Shown: positions 15,904-25,300 of the stretch, piece by piece
How positions within the stretch are numbered: the stretch's first letter is position 1
Layout: each line of letters starts with the position of its first letter
Assembly: GCA_016235045.1 (NCBI GenBank)
Contig: JACRME010000007.1
Span: 1-39,270, forward strand
Direction: 5' to 3'
Origin: Nitrosomonadales bacterium
Lineage (GTDB): Bacteria; Pseudomonadota; Gammaproteobacteria; Burkholderiales; Gallionellaceae
DNA length: 39,270 bases
Notes under the pieces: model-generated
The model's input: the letters and a program-made list of their open reading frames with translations, nothing else
What the model was told of the DNA's origin: nothing
Database searches by the model: none
Made by a program: the position numbers and the translations under genes

Positions 15904-16763
15904 ATCGTGAACATTACAAAGGCGCTTTGTTTAGTCTCTTTGGCATCCTCCATTTCAGGATGCGGGTCACTCTACTGGCGCCTCCACATGAGCGCCCCTA
16001 TCCGCGCCACAGTCGTCGACGCTAAAACACAACAACCCGTATCGGGGGCGCAGACGTCGGTCGTTTGGGAGATAGAGCGCCCGAGATTCTTTCACGGCCA
16101 TGATTTGGAGTACTTTGAACAGAAGACAGTAACAGCCACCGATGGGTCCTTTAGCGTTCCCGGCTGGGGTCCGAAACTGATTAACGGTCACGTCAGCGCT
16201 AACTATCCCCAAGTCACCATAATTAGAGAAGGCAATGTCCAGACAACTCACATAAATGCCTGGTCTGGTTTTGGCGGAGGGACTGTATGCAACGGCCAGT
16301 TCACCACCAATACAACAGAGTGGTGGCACAGCTCCGTCGTCATTAACGTTACGTGGAACGGCTGCAACTTGGCGGCATATTCTGACGAGGCTACTCTTGC
16401 CGCTGCAAAACGGATCGAGCGCATCAAATACTTTGCAGCCTTTGCCGAAGCGACCTCGTCTAGTGCCAAAGGCCATTACCTTTGGTTGTTCGGCGATTTT
16501 ATTTCGGCCAAGAGCATTGCGCAGTCGCCTTCCGAAATAACGGTCGTTCAAGAGGCATTCTGCAAGCGCTTGATCGATACTCACGACACATTAACGGATG
16601 CTGAGAAAGTGGATCTTCGTGCTACGAAAGCAGGCTACCCACCAGCGCCTGTCGACCATGACACATACGTTTTGCCTTATTGCACAACGCCGCAATGAGA
16701 AGCACCTGATGTCCAACCCGACAGTCAAGCGGGACGCGCTAAAGCGGGCCCCTTAATTTAACG
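15898..16763 (+). mobile_element. Integron gene cassette 2
   Basis: The cassette runs from TTGGGCATC, directly after G15897, to the G of the core GTTGAAT at 16763. It holds one lipoprotein gene and its own attC. Its first bases (GTTGGGCATC with the preceding G) are the reverse complement of GATGTCCAAC at the R'' side of its attC, with one mismatch. This confirms gene and attC as one cassette in the same orientation as cassette 1. Confidence 0.85.
15907..16698 (+). CDS. Cassette-borne lipoprotein with a carboxypeptidase-regulatory-like domain
   Basis: A 263-residue protein starting at GTG 15907, 10 bases into cassette 2; a TTG at 15898 is the alternative. The signal peptide ends in the lipobox ISGC, with the lipid-modified Cys at residue 19. 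Next comes a beta-sandwich-like segment (about 30-90): ATVVDAKTQQPVSGAQTSVV, then TATDGSFSVPGWGP. This is the pattern of CarboxypepD-regulatory-like or transthyretin-like domains. The C-terminal half is helical (AAKRIERIKYFAAFAEA) and unrecognised. It probably sits in the outer membrane or at the inner-membrane periplasmic face. Function unknown; exported proteins are common cassette cargo. Confidence 0.78.
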   Translation: MNITKALCLVSLASSISGCGSLYWRLHMSAPIRATVVDAKTQQPVSGAQTSVVWEIERPRFFHGHDLEYFEQKTVTATDGSFSVPGWGPKLINGHVSANYPQVTIIREGNVQTTHINAWSGFGGGTVCNGQFTTNTTEWWHSSVVINVTWNGCNLAAYSDEATLAAAKRIERIKYFAAFAEATSSSAKGHYLWLFGDFISAKSIAQSPSEITVVQEAFCKRLIDTHDTLTDAEKVDLRATKAGYPPAPVDHDTYVLPYCTTPQ

Positions 16764-16769
16764 TTGAAT
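16711..16769 (+). other. attC site of cassette 2
   Basis: Exactly 59 bp between R'' GTCCAAC (16711-16717) and R' GTTGAAT (16763-16769), both matching the RYYYAAC/GTTRRRY consensus. Internal arms AAGCGGGACGCG and AGCGGGCCCCTTAA can fold as L''/L', less perfectly than in attC 1. Confidence 0.83.
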
Positions 16770-16908
16770 GACCGGTTTCTGGAAGTTGCGATGACCGCTT
16801 CGGGTCGAAGGCGGACTTAATCGACGTCGTTCGCCACCGGCCGTTCAGGCCGAGAACCGGCCCTTCGAGTTGCCTTGACTGAGTGCCGTTCGTAGTTATG
16901 TGACCTTG

Positions 16909-16939
16909 GGCAGCCGCAATCCGGCTGCCTTTTCGTTTT
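16909..16939 (+). terminator. Rho-independent terminator before the symporter gene
   Basis: GGCAGCCG (16909-16916), a five-base loop, CGGCTGCC (16922-16929) and then TTTTCGTTTT. It is a strong plus-strand terminator. No core gene directly upstream explains it, so it may have belonged to a gene displaced by the accessory island, or it closes cassette transcription. Confidence 0.8.
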
Positions 16940-16989
16940 CCGGAACGCTGCTAAAATAGCCGCCATTGTTGAACTTGCGGGATGTTCCT

Positions 16990-18447
16990 ATGCTGATCTG
17001 GTTCGTTGTGCTTTATCTGCTGTTTTCTGTGGGTGTCGGCGTGTACGCTTCCAGGCGGGTGCACAATTCCCGCGACTTTGTGGTGGCGGGACGCCATCTT
17101 CCCCTTCCTATCGTCACGGCGACGGTGTTCGCCACCTGGTTCGGCGCGGAAACCGTGCTGGGCATCTCGGCCACGTTCGTGAAAGAGGGCATGAGCGGGG
17201 TGGTTGCCGACCCGTTTGGCGCCAGCATGTGCCTGATCATTGCGGGTCTGTTCTTCGCGCCGCTGCTGTATCGCATGAACTTGCTCACCATCGGCGACTA
17301 TTACCGGGCGCGTTACAGTCGCGAGGTCGAGCTGATCATGACGATCTGCATCATGATTTCCTATCTGGGCTGGGTCTCGGCGCAGGTAACGGCGCTGGGA
17401 CTGGTGTTCAATTTGGTCAGCGGCGGCGCGATCGAGCAAACGACGGGGATGTATATCGGGACGGCCATTGTGCTGGGCTACACCATGTTCGGCGGCATGT
17501 GGTCGGTGGCGCTGCTGGATTTTGTGCAGATGACGGTGATCATGGCCGGCATGCTGCTGATCGCGGTGCTGATCAGCGGCGAGGTGGGCGGCGTGGGTAA
17601 TGTGGTGGACCATGCGCAGGCGGCCGGCAAGCTGCGCTTTTTTCCGGAGGGCGGCTATGAATCGTGGCTGCCGTTTATCGGCGCGGGCATCACCATGATG
17701 CTGGGTTCGATTCCGCAACAGGACGTATTCCAGCGCATGACTTCGGCGAAGGACGAGAAGACGGCCGTGCGCGGGTCGGTCTCGGGCGGCGTGCTGTATT
17801 TCGCCTTCGCGTTCGTGCCGATGTTCCTGGCCTATTCCGCCACGCTGATCGACCCGGCGGTGTTCGGCGCCATGATCGAAAGCGACTCGCAGATGGTGCT
17901 GCCCAACCTGATCCTGAATCACACACCGCTGGTGGCGCAGGTGTTCTTCTTCGGCGCCTTGCTGTCCGCCATCATGAGCACGGCTTCGGCCACGTTGCTG
18001 GCACCCTCGGTCATGTTCACCGAGAACATCCTCAAGCACTTCGCGCTCAAGCACATGAGCGACCAGCAGATGCTGCGCACCATGCGCATTATCGTGCTGA
18101 CCTTCGGCGCGGTGGTGCTGTGGTTCGCGCTGAATTCGTCGTCCAGCATCTTCGAAATGGTGGAGAACGCCTACAAGGTGACGCTGGTTGCCGCGTTTGT
18201 GCCGCTGGCTTTCGGCTTGTACTGGAAGCGCGCCAATACGCAGGGCGCGCTGGTTTCCATTGTGCTGGGGCTGATTTCCTGGATCACCATGGAAAAGCTG
18301 CAATTGAGCGAGATTTGGCCGCCGCAACTGGTCGGCCTGTTGTTCAGCGTGTTCGGCATGCTGCTGGGGTCGCTGTTGCCGGACAAGGTCGGCAGGCACG
18401 GGCCGGCGCACACGCATCATCATCCGCCGCACCTTGGCGAACATTAG
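16990..18447 (+). CDS. Sodium:solute symporter (SSS family)
   Basis: A 485-residue inner-membrane transporter with about 13 hydrophobic helices. Features of the SSS family are SRDFVVAGRHLPLPIVTATV, a Trp-Phe-Gly-Ala-Glu segment in helix 2 (ATWFGAETVLGISA) and GDYYRARYSREVE. The signature-like IPQQDVFQRMTSA and ALLSAIMSTASATLLAPS, a sodium-site Ser/Thr-rich helix, also fit. The ATG at 16990 has a GCGGGA upstream; the in-frame TTG at 16966 is less likely. The C-terminus ends in a His-rich tail (HTHHHPPHLGEH), which may bind metal. The solute (for example an organic acid, amino acid or pantothenate) cannot be told. It precedes phoB by about 75 bases but is probably separate. Confidence 0.88.
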   Translation: MLIWFVVLYLLFSVGVGVYASRRVHNSRDFVVAGRHLPLPIVTATVFATWFGAETVLGISATFVKEGMSGVVADPFGASMCLIIAGLFFAPLLYRMNLLTIGDYYRARYSREVELIMTICIMISYLGWVSAQVTALGLVFNLVSGGAIEQTTGMYIGTAIVLGYTMFGGMWSVALLDFVQMTVIMAGMLLIAVLISGEVGGVGNVVDHAQAAGKLRFFPEGGYESWLPFIGAGITMMLGSIPQQDVFQRMTSAKDEKTAVRGSVSGGVLYFAFAFVPMFLAYSATLIDPAVFGAMIESDSQMVLPNLILNHTPLVAQVFFFGALLSAIMSTASATLLAPSVMFTENILKHFALKHMSDQQMLRTMRIIVLTFGAVVLWFALNSSSSIFEMVENAYKVTLVAAFVPLAFGLYWKRANTQGALVSIVLGLISWITMEKLQLSEIWPPQLVGLLFSVFGMLLGSLLPDKVGRHGPAHTHHHPPHLGEH

Positions 18448-18453
18448 GGTTGC

Positions 18454-18482
18454 CTGTCATGTTACTGTCATAATTCTTTCAT
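18454..18482 (+). promoter_or_regulatory. Pho box upstream of phoB
   Basis: Three direct repeats on an exact 11 bp step: CTGTCAT (18454), CTGTCAT (18465) and CTTTCAT (18476). This is the PhoB-binding arrangement, 40 bases before the phoB start, and implies autoregulation under phosphate limitation. Confidence 0.82.
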
Positions 18483-18521
18483 ATCATCGCCAGCCATGAG
18501 AAACGAGATATGGAGAAGATG

Positions 18522-19211
18522 ATGTCGACAGCGAACATCCTGCTGGTGGAAGACGAACCGGCGATTCAGGAATTACTGGCCTTCAACGTGGCGCAATGCG
18601 GCTTCCGTGCCATCCAGGCCTTCGATGTGCCCAGCGCACTGGCCGAGATCAACCGCGCCTTGCCCGACCTCATCCTGCTCGACTGGATGCTGCCGGGCGC
18701 ATCCGGCGTGGAAATGGCGCGGCGCTTGCGCGCCGACTCGCGCACGCGCGATATCCCCATCATCATGCTCACCGCGCGCACCGACGAGCGCGACAAGATA
18801 CTCGGGCTGGAATCCGGCGCCGACGATTACATCACCAAGCCCTTCTCGCCGCGCGAACTGATGGCGCGCATCCGTGCCGTGCTGCGGCGCCGCGCGCCGC
18901 AGATGAGCGACGAGACGGTGCGCGTGGAAGGCGTGGAACTGTCGCCGACCACGCACCGCGTCAGCGCCAACGGCGAAAATATCGAGCTTGGCCCCACGGA
19001 ATTCCGACTCCTGCACTTCTTCATGACCCATGTCGAGCGCGTGTATAGCCGCGCCCAGTTGCTGGATCAGGTATGGGGCGACCACGTGTTCGTGGAAGAG
19101 CGCACCGTGGACGTGCATATCCGCCGCCTGCGCCAGGCGCTGGAGCCGTCCGGCCTGGACAATCTGGTGCAGACCGTGCGCGGCAGCGGCTACCGCTTTT
19201 CGAGGGATTAG
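18522..19211 (+). CDS. phoB: Phosphate regulon response regulator PhoB
   Basis: An OmpR-type response regulator that activates phosphate-starvation genes when phosphorylated by PhoR. The receiver domain shows [11 protein letters not shown], the phospho-acceptor Asp in [10 protein letters not shown], a switch Thr in MLTART and the Lys in [11 protein letters not shown]. The C-terminal winged helix (about 130-229) has [28 protein letters not shown] and VRGSGYRF. Three in-frame ATGs (18510, 18519, 18522) are possible. 18522 is preferred because GGAG at 18512-18515 is correctly spaced and PhoB proteins usually start about four residues before the ILLVEDE strand. A Pho box lies upstream and phoR follows 69 bases downstream. 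Confidence 0.95.
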   Translation: MSTANILLVEDEPAIQELLAFNVAQCGFRAIQAFDVPSALAEINRALPDLILLDWMLPGASGVEMARRLRADSRTRDIPIIMLTARTDERDKILGLESGADDYITKPFSPRELMARIRAVLRRRAPQMSDETVRVEGVELSPTTHRVSANGENIELGPTEFRLLHFFMTHVERVYSRAQLLDQVWGDHVFVEERTVDVHIRRLRQALEPSGLDNLVQTVRGSGYRFSRD

Positions 19212-19280
19212 CATTATTCGGCGAACCCGCGGCCGGCATCCCCACGTATAATGCCGCCAGTCAATTTATAAGGCTTCACC

Positions 19281-20603
19281 GTGAGCGATTTCTGGCAGCG
19301 CGCTTTCGTTTTTCCACTCTTCCTGCTTGTGCTCTCCCTTCTCGTCTGGCCGATCGCCGGGGCGTTTCCTGCTGCGCTGGTGTTCGGTCTGGGCATGTCG
19401 CTGCGGCTGCTCAGCCATTTGCGCAACCTCGCGGCGTTCGAGCGCTGGCTGTCCAATCCCGATACGCAGCAAGTGCCGGATGGCTCAGGCCTGTGGGAGG
19501 ATGCCTTCTCGCAACTCAACAAATTGACCCAGCAGCGTCGCAAGGATCGCGAGCAGCATGCCGCCGCTTTGCACCAGATGGAGCAGGCAACCTCGGCGCT
19601 GCCCGAAGGCGTGGTGATCCTGGACGAGGCCGACCGCATCGAATGGTGCAATCCGCTGGCCGAGCACCATTTCGGCCTGGACAGCACGCGCGACATCGGC
19701 CAGCAAATCACCTATCTCACGCGCCAGCCGGAATTCGTGCAATACCTCGTGAAAAAGAATTTCAGCGAGCCGCTGGTGTTGCGCGGCACGCGCCATGGCG
19801 ATCTTGTGCTTTCCATCAAGCTCATCGCTTACGGCGGCAGCAAGCACCTGCTGATCAGCCGCGACATCACCCTGCTGGAGCGCATCGAAACCATGCGCCG
19901 CGATTTCGTCGCCAACGTCTCGCATGAACTGCGCACACCGCTGACGGTGGTCAACGGTTTTGTCGAAACGATGCAGGACATGCCGATGCTGGAGAACGAC
20001 ATGGCGCGCCGGGCGCTGCACCTGATGGGCGACCAGACCAGGCGCATGGAAAGCCTGGTGAACGACTTGCTCACCCTGTCGCGCCTGGAAAACGAGCAGA
20101 ACGTGCTGCACGAAGAAAGGGTCGACGTGCCGGCGTTGATGCGTACCCTGTACGAGGAAGGCCGCTCGCTGAGCAACGGGCAGCATCGGCTCAAGCTGGA
20201 GCTCAATTGCGAAACGCGGCTCAGCGGAAACACGGGCGAATTGCACAGCGCGTTCGGCAACCTCGTTACCAATGCCATCCGCTATACCCCGCCGGGCGGC
20301 GAGGTCGTGCTGCGCTGGCACGAGCACTCAGACGGGCACACGGTGTTCAGCGTCAAGGACAGCGGCATCGGCATCGCGCCGCAGCATATTTCGCGGCTTA
20401 CCGAACGTTTCTACCGCGTGGACCGCAGCCGCTCGCGCGAAACCGGCGGCACGGGTCTGGGGCTGGCCATCGTCAAGCACATCGCCATCCGGCATCAGGC
20501 GCAACTCGAGATTGCGAGCGAAGAAGGCAAGGGCAGTACCTTCAGCATCGTTTTCCCGGCGAAGCGGCGCTTGCAGGAAGCCGACGCTTCATCCTGGAGC
20601 TAA
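19281..20603 (+). CDS. phoR: Phosphate regulon sensor histidine kinase PhoR
   Basis: A 440-residue inner-membrane kinase starting at GTG 19281. Two N-terminal transmembrane segments (about residues 8-25 and 27-45) have almost no periplasmic loop, as is usual for PhoR, which senses phosphate through the Pst transporter and PhoU. A PAS domain (about 95-205) contains EGVVILDEADRIEWCNPLAE. The H-box VANVSHELRTPLTVVNGF holds the phosphorylated His. The ATPase domain has NLVTNAIRYTPPGG, VKDSGIGIA and GGTGLGLAIVKH. TATAAT at 19247-19252 may be a -10 element in the phoB-phoR gap. Neither phoU nor pst genes follow here. Confidence 0.95.
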   Translation: MSDFWQRAFVFPLFLLVLSLLVWPIAGAFPAALVFGLGMSLRLLSHLRNLAAFERWLSNPDTQQVPDGSGLWEDAFSQLNKLTQQRRKDREQHAAALHQMEQATSALPEGVVILDEADRIEWCNPLAEHHFGLDSTRDIGQQITYLTRQPEFVQYLVKKNFSEPLVLRGTRHGDLVLSIKLIAYGGSKHLLISRDITLLERIETMRRDFVANVSHELRTPLTVVNGFVETMQDMPMLENDMARRALHLMGDQTRRMESLVNDLLTLSRLENEQNVLHEERVDVPALMRTLYEEGRSLSNGQHRLKLELNCETRLSGNTGELHSAFGNLVTNAIRYTPPGGEVVLRWHEHSDGHTVFSVKDSGIGIAPQHISRLTERFYRVDRSRSRETGGTGLGLAIVKHIAIRHQAQLEIASEEGKGSTFSIVFPAKRRLQEADASSWS

Positions 20604-20652
20604 TGCAGCGTTTCGCTCCTGGCGATACCCGAGTGCAAACCATCGCCCTGCC

Positions 20653-20718
20653 GTAGGAGCGCAACTTGTTGCACGATAGGGTTTATGCGGAAACTCGCCC
20701 GGCAAGCCGGGTTCCTAC
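20653..20718. repeat. 66 bp palindromic repeat, copy 1
   Basis: It begins GTAGGAGCGCAACTTGTTGC and ends in CTAC, with inner stems (GCCCGGCAAGCCGGG). It is the same length as, and 61/66 identical by eye to, 27895-27960. It lies between the convergent ends of phoR and the 20745-22358 gene and may form a bidirectional mRNA end. Confidence 0.85.
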
Positions 20719-20744
20719 AGAAACCACTTCATGAAATATCCGGG

Positions 20745-22358
20745 CTAGTTGGCCGGCAGATAGCTCACGCGCTCGAAGTCGTGCCCTTTTTCCACGCTGA
20801 TGCCCAGCGAGATTTCCAGCTTCGGAACTTCCTTGGTGGAGAGTTCGAGCCGGCGCCCGGTGCCGAACCAGTCGCGCGGGATAACAATGCTGGGCGGGAT
20901 GCGCATGCTGGCGATCTCCGGCAGGATGAGCGCCGGGGCTGCACCGGAAAGCAGATTGCCGCTCGGGGTGCCGCGCACGATTGCCGTCCGGGGCTGGCCG
21001 GGCAGGTAGCGCACCCCGATGTAGAGTTGTCCGGTGCGGGTGACGCTGGTCACGGTCACCACCCCCAGTTTGTAGATGATCCCTTCCGGCTTGTGCACGC
21101 AAACGATCTGGTTCATGCCGAGACGCTCGCCGGAATTCAACTTGCGCAGCAGCCGCGCATGCAGCAAGCCATCTTCTTCAACCAGCCACTCCTCGGCCAG
21201 AAAGCCGAGTTGCGCCAGGTTGTGGCGGTCGGTCTGGTCCAGCACGCGGCCGAAGGTCTCGATCTGCTTTTGCTCTTCCTTGTCGGCGATGCTGGAAGGG
21301 GTCGGCTGCTTGAACGGCTTGCCCGCTATGTGGGCGTAGATGTATTCCACGCTGCTGCATAACTTGACTTCGGGCGCGCTGCGCGGTTCGTCCGCCATCG
21401 ATTCCGCGCGTTTCTCGCACCAGCAGGCATGCAGCCGGTTGAGCAGGTTGATGCAGTCCTGGCTGTTCATGTCTTCGCCGAGATCCAGATGCTGCGGCAA
21501 TTGGCCCTGCTGCAGCAAAATGGTTTTCACGCGGATCAGTTTGGACAGCGGAACCATGGCCAGGAAACGCATGCCGGCGGCCGAGGTGGCCTGATAGATC
21601 GGGATGAGCCCGCCCGATCCGGCCAGGTCGACCGCCAGCGGCGGCGCATCTTCATGGCTCATGCTGCAACTCGTCTCGAAGGTGAAAGTTTCTCCCCAAC
21701 TGTCCAGCCAGCGGTTCAATGTGGGCCACTGGTTGCGCCGCATGCCAAGCAATCGCGCGCGATGCAGCAACAGCGTCTTGGCGTAGAGGGTGCGGCTGCA
21801 GACGCGGCTGGTGTGATTCAGGCTGTCGGTGACGGGCTCCTGCTGCAGTCCATTCGCCTCGATATGGGCATAGGTGGAGTGGAAACGCTGCCAGGATTTT
21901 CCGTCCGGCACATGCCCCGCGCGCAGGAATTCGCCGATCTGCAGGCCGCTGTAGAGCAGGCAGCGCTGGCAGATCAGCGCGGTTTCGGCAGCGAGGGAAG
22001 AGTCTCCCGCATCGAGCGACTCCAGGCAGCGCAGATAGCCGTTGTACATGCTTATCCACAAATTGGACAACGAAATAAGCGAGGTGAATTCGTCGTCGGA
22101 AAGCGGGAGTTTCTTGCCGACCAGTTTCTTGGCGAAATCGGCCTGCACGATGCCCACCATTTCGCGCAGCGTTTCCAGCGTGCGCAAACGCTCTTTGCCG
22201 CGCATCGGCAGCAGGTTGAACAGGTCGATCTGGGTGCGCAGCGTGCCATGCGCCAGATTCAGGTTGGTCAACTGCAACTGGCTTAACCACTTTGCACACG
22301 TGGTCGCATCCTTGAAGACTGGCTTGACTCGATTGTCGGTCGGTTCGAGAGTTAGCAC
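20745..22358 (-). CDS. Large cytoplasmic protein of unknown function
   Basis: A 537-residue protein from GTG 22358. A helical N-terminal half (KDATTCAKWLSQLQL, RLRTLETLREMVG, CQRCLLYSGLQIGEFLRAGH) is followed by a C-terminal strand-rich region (about 425-500). That region has GERLGMNQIVCVHKPEG, YKLGVVTVTSVTRTGQLYIG and VRYLPGQPRTAIVRG. I do not recognise a named domain. Its overall plan resembles the protein at 7701-9299, and the two may be distant paralogs; a PilZ-like ligand-binding role is speculative. The gene starts nine bases after the FAD oxidoreductase stop, on the same strand, so the two are very likely co-transcribed. Confidence 0.75.
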   Translation of the reverse strand: MLTLEPTDNRVKPVFKDATTCAKWLSQLQLTNLNLAHGTLRTQIDLFNLLPMRGKERLRTLETLREMVGIVQADFAKKLVGKKLPLSDDEFTSLISLSNLWISMYNGYLRCLESLDAGDSSLAAETALICQRCLLYSGLQIGEFLRAGHVPDGKSWQRFHSTYAHIEANGLQQEPVTDSLNHTSRVCSRTLYAKTLLLHRARLLGMRRNQWPTLNRWLDSWGETFTFETSCSMSHEDAPPLAVDLAGSGGLIPIYQATSAAGMRFLAMVPLSKLIRVKTILLQQGQLPQHLDLGEDMNSQDCINLLNRLHACWCEKRAESMADEPRSAPEVKLCSSVEYIYAHIAGKPFKQPTPSSIADKEEQKQIETFGRVLDQTDRHNLAQLGFLAEEWLVEEDGLLHARLLRKLNSGERLGMNQIVCVHKPEGIIYKLGVVTVTSVTRTGQLYIGVRYLPGQPRTAIVRGTPSGNLLSGAAPALILPEIASMRIPPSIVIPRDWFGTGRRLELSTKEVPKLEISLGISVEKGHDFERVSYLPAN

Positions 22359-22367
22359 GATAGAAAT

Positions 22368-25300
22368 CTACAGCAGGACGCGCTCGATGCCGCCTGAATT
22401 CGCCTTGGCGACATAATCGTTCAGCCAGTCGCGGCCCAGCAGTTGCGTTGCCATTTCCACGACGACATACCCGGCATCGGCATTCACGTCGTTGCGGTAG
22501 CGCGACAATCCCTGCTGGCAAGCGGGACAGGAGGTCAGAATCTTCACCCGGTCGGCATTGCCGCCGGCGCGCAGCGCGGCAGCGGCCTTGCGCAACTCCT
22601 CTTCCTTGCGAGAGCGCACCTGGGTGGCGATGTCCGGTCGCGACATGGCGAAAGTCCCTGCTTCGCCGCAACAGCGATCATTCAACGGGACATGCATGCC
22701 CATCAACTGGTTCACCACCTTGATCGGCTGCTGGGTCTTCATCGGCGAGTGGCAGGGGTCGTGGAAGATATATTTTGTGCCCGGCACGCCATTCAGCTTC
22801 ACGCCTTTCTCCAGCAGGTATTCATGGATATCGAGCAGGCGGCAACCGGGGAATATCTTGTCGAACTGGTATTCCAGCAACTGATCCATGCAGGTGCCGC
22901 ACGACACCACCACCGTCTTGATATCCAGATAATTCAATGTATTCGCCACGCGGTGGAACAGCACGCGGTTGTCCATGGTGATCTGGCTGCCCTTGTCCTC
23001 GAATCCGGCAGAGGTCTGCGGGTAGCCGCAGCACAGGTATCCCGGCGGCAACACCGTGGTGGCGCCGGTCTCGAACAGCATCGCCTGCGTCGCCAGGCTG
23101 ATTTCGCTGAACAGGCGTTCCGAACCGCAGCCGGGGAAATAGAACACCGCCTCGCTGTCCTCGCCCGCCTTGCGCGGATTGCGTATCACCGGAACGATGG
23201 TGTCGTCCTCGATATCGAGCAGCGCGCGAGCAGTCTTGCTCGGCACCTTGGCCGGCAGCGGCTTGTTCACGAAGTGGATCACTTTCGCGACGACGGGCGG
23301 CTTGCCCACGGTGGCAGGAGGGTGCGCAATCTGCGCCCGGACCGGGCTGAAATTGCGGGCCAGGCGGTACGCGATACGCTGCGCGCCATAACTCCACCGT
23401 ATCATCACCGTGCGCAGCATCTTGATGGTGGCCGGCTTGGTGCTGTTGAGATACAGCATGGACAACGCGGTGACCGGGTTGAATTTCTTCTTGCCCAGCT
23501 TGCGCAGGAAATTGCGCATCGCCACCGACACGTCGCCGAAATCGATATCCACCGGGCACGGGCTCTTGCACTTGTGGCACACCGTGCAATGGTCGGCCAC
23601 ATCGCCGAACTCGGCAAAGTGCTGGATGGAGACGCCGCGCCGCGTCTGCTCTTCGTACAGGAAAGCCTCGATCAGCAGCGACGTGGCGAGAATCTTGTTG
23701 CGCGGCGAGTAGAGCAGGTTGGCGCGCGGCACATGCGTGTTGCAGGCCGGCTTGCACTTGCCGCAGCGCAGACAGTCCTTGATCGAATCGGAGATTTCAC
23801 CCAGCTCGCTTTTTTCCAGGATCAGGCTTTCCAGTTCCATCAGGTTGAAGCTGGGCGTGTAAGCGCGGTCCAGGTTGCTGCCCTTGAGCAGCTTGCCCTT
23901 GTTGAAGCGGCCGTCGGGATCGATCTTCTGTTTGTAGGCGATGAAAGGCGCGATCTCCTGCTCTTCGAGGAAGTCGAACTTGGTGATGCCGATGCCGTGC
24001 TCGCCCGAGATCACGCCGCCCAGGTCTCTCGCCAGCTTCATGATGCGCTCCACCGCGCCGTAGGCCTGTTGCAGCATGGCGTAGTCGTCGGAGTTGACCG
24101 GAATGTTGGTGTGCACGTTGCCGTCGCCCGCGTGCATGTGCAGCGCCACGAACACGCGGCTCTTCAGCACGCGCTGGTGGATGGCGGTGCATTGTTCGAG
24201 GATGGGCAGGTAAGTGCTGCCGCTGAAAATCTGGCGCAGGGGATCGCGCACTTCGCGTTTCCACGAGGCGCGCACGCTGCGATCCTGCAGAACAGCGAAA
24301 GCAGTTTTACTCCCCTCTCCCGCAGGCGGGAGAGGGGTTGGGGGAGAGGGGTGTTCCGAATACGGTGCATCGAGGTTATCCAGCAGCCACTGCCACTGCT
24401 TGCTGACTTCTTCCAGCAGGTCGCGCGCCTGTTGCCGGCGGTTGCCGAGCAGTTCGTCGTCGCCCAACTGGGCATCGTCCTGGTAGTACAGCGGCAGTTC
24501 GCCCGCGAAGAATTCCTCCAGCGCTTTCACCAGCCTGATCTTGTTGCCGAGCGACAACTCGATGTTGATGCGCTCGATGCCGTCGCAATAGTCGCCCATG
24601 CGCTTGAGCGGAATGACCACGTCTTCGTTGATCTTGAACGCGTTGGTGTGCTTGGCGATGGCGGCCGTGCGCGCGCGGTCCAGCCAGAACTTCTTGCGCG
24701 CTTCGGCCGAGACGGCAATGAAACCCTCGCCGTGGCGCAGGTTGGCCATGCGCACGATTTCGGAGGCGGCCTCGCCCGCGGCGCGCTCGTCGTCGCTCAC
24801 CACATCCGCGATCAGCACCATTTTCGGACGCCCGTTGCGCTTGGCCTTGGTGGCGTAACCCACCGCCTTGAGGTAACGCTCGTCCAGGTGCTCCAGGCCG
24901 GCCAGCAACGCGGGCGAATTGCCGTTGCGCGAATGGAAATAATCCACGATCTCGACGATGGAGGGCACCGCCTCCCGCACCTGGCCGAAGAACTCCAGGC
25001 ACACGGTGCGCGTGAACTGGTGTTCGCGGTGCAGGATGAAGCGCGCCGAGGTGATGATGCCGTCGCAGCCTTCCTTCTGGATGCCGGGCAGGCCGGACAG
25101 GAATTTGTCGGTGACATCCTTGCCCAGGCCGACTTTGCGGAAGGTGCTGCCGTCAACAGTCAGTATTTCCGGCTGGCCGTGCGGCGTCCTGCCGTCCGCT
25201 TCGAAACGCGAGATGCGGAAACGCACGGTCGGCGCGTCGTGGATCTTGCCGAGGTTATGGTCCAGCCGTTCGGCGAACAGCCACAGCCCGTCCGGCGTAA

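Noticed and set aside
16951-18444. A 497-codon open frame opposite the symporter
   Set aside because: It is antisense to a clear membrane transporter and is His/Arg/Gln-rich low-complexity sequence.
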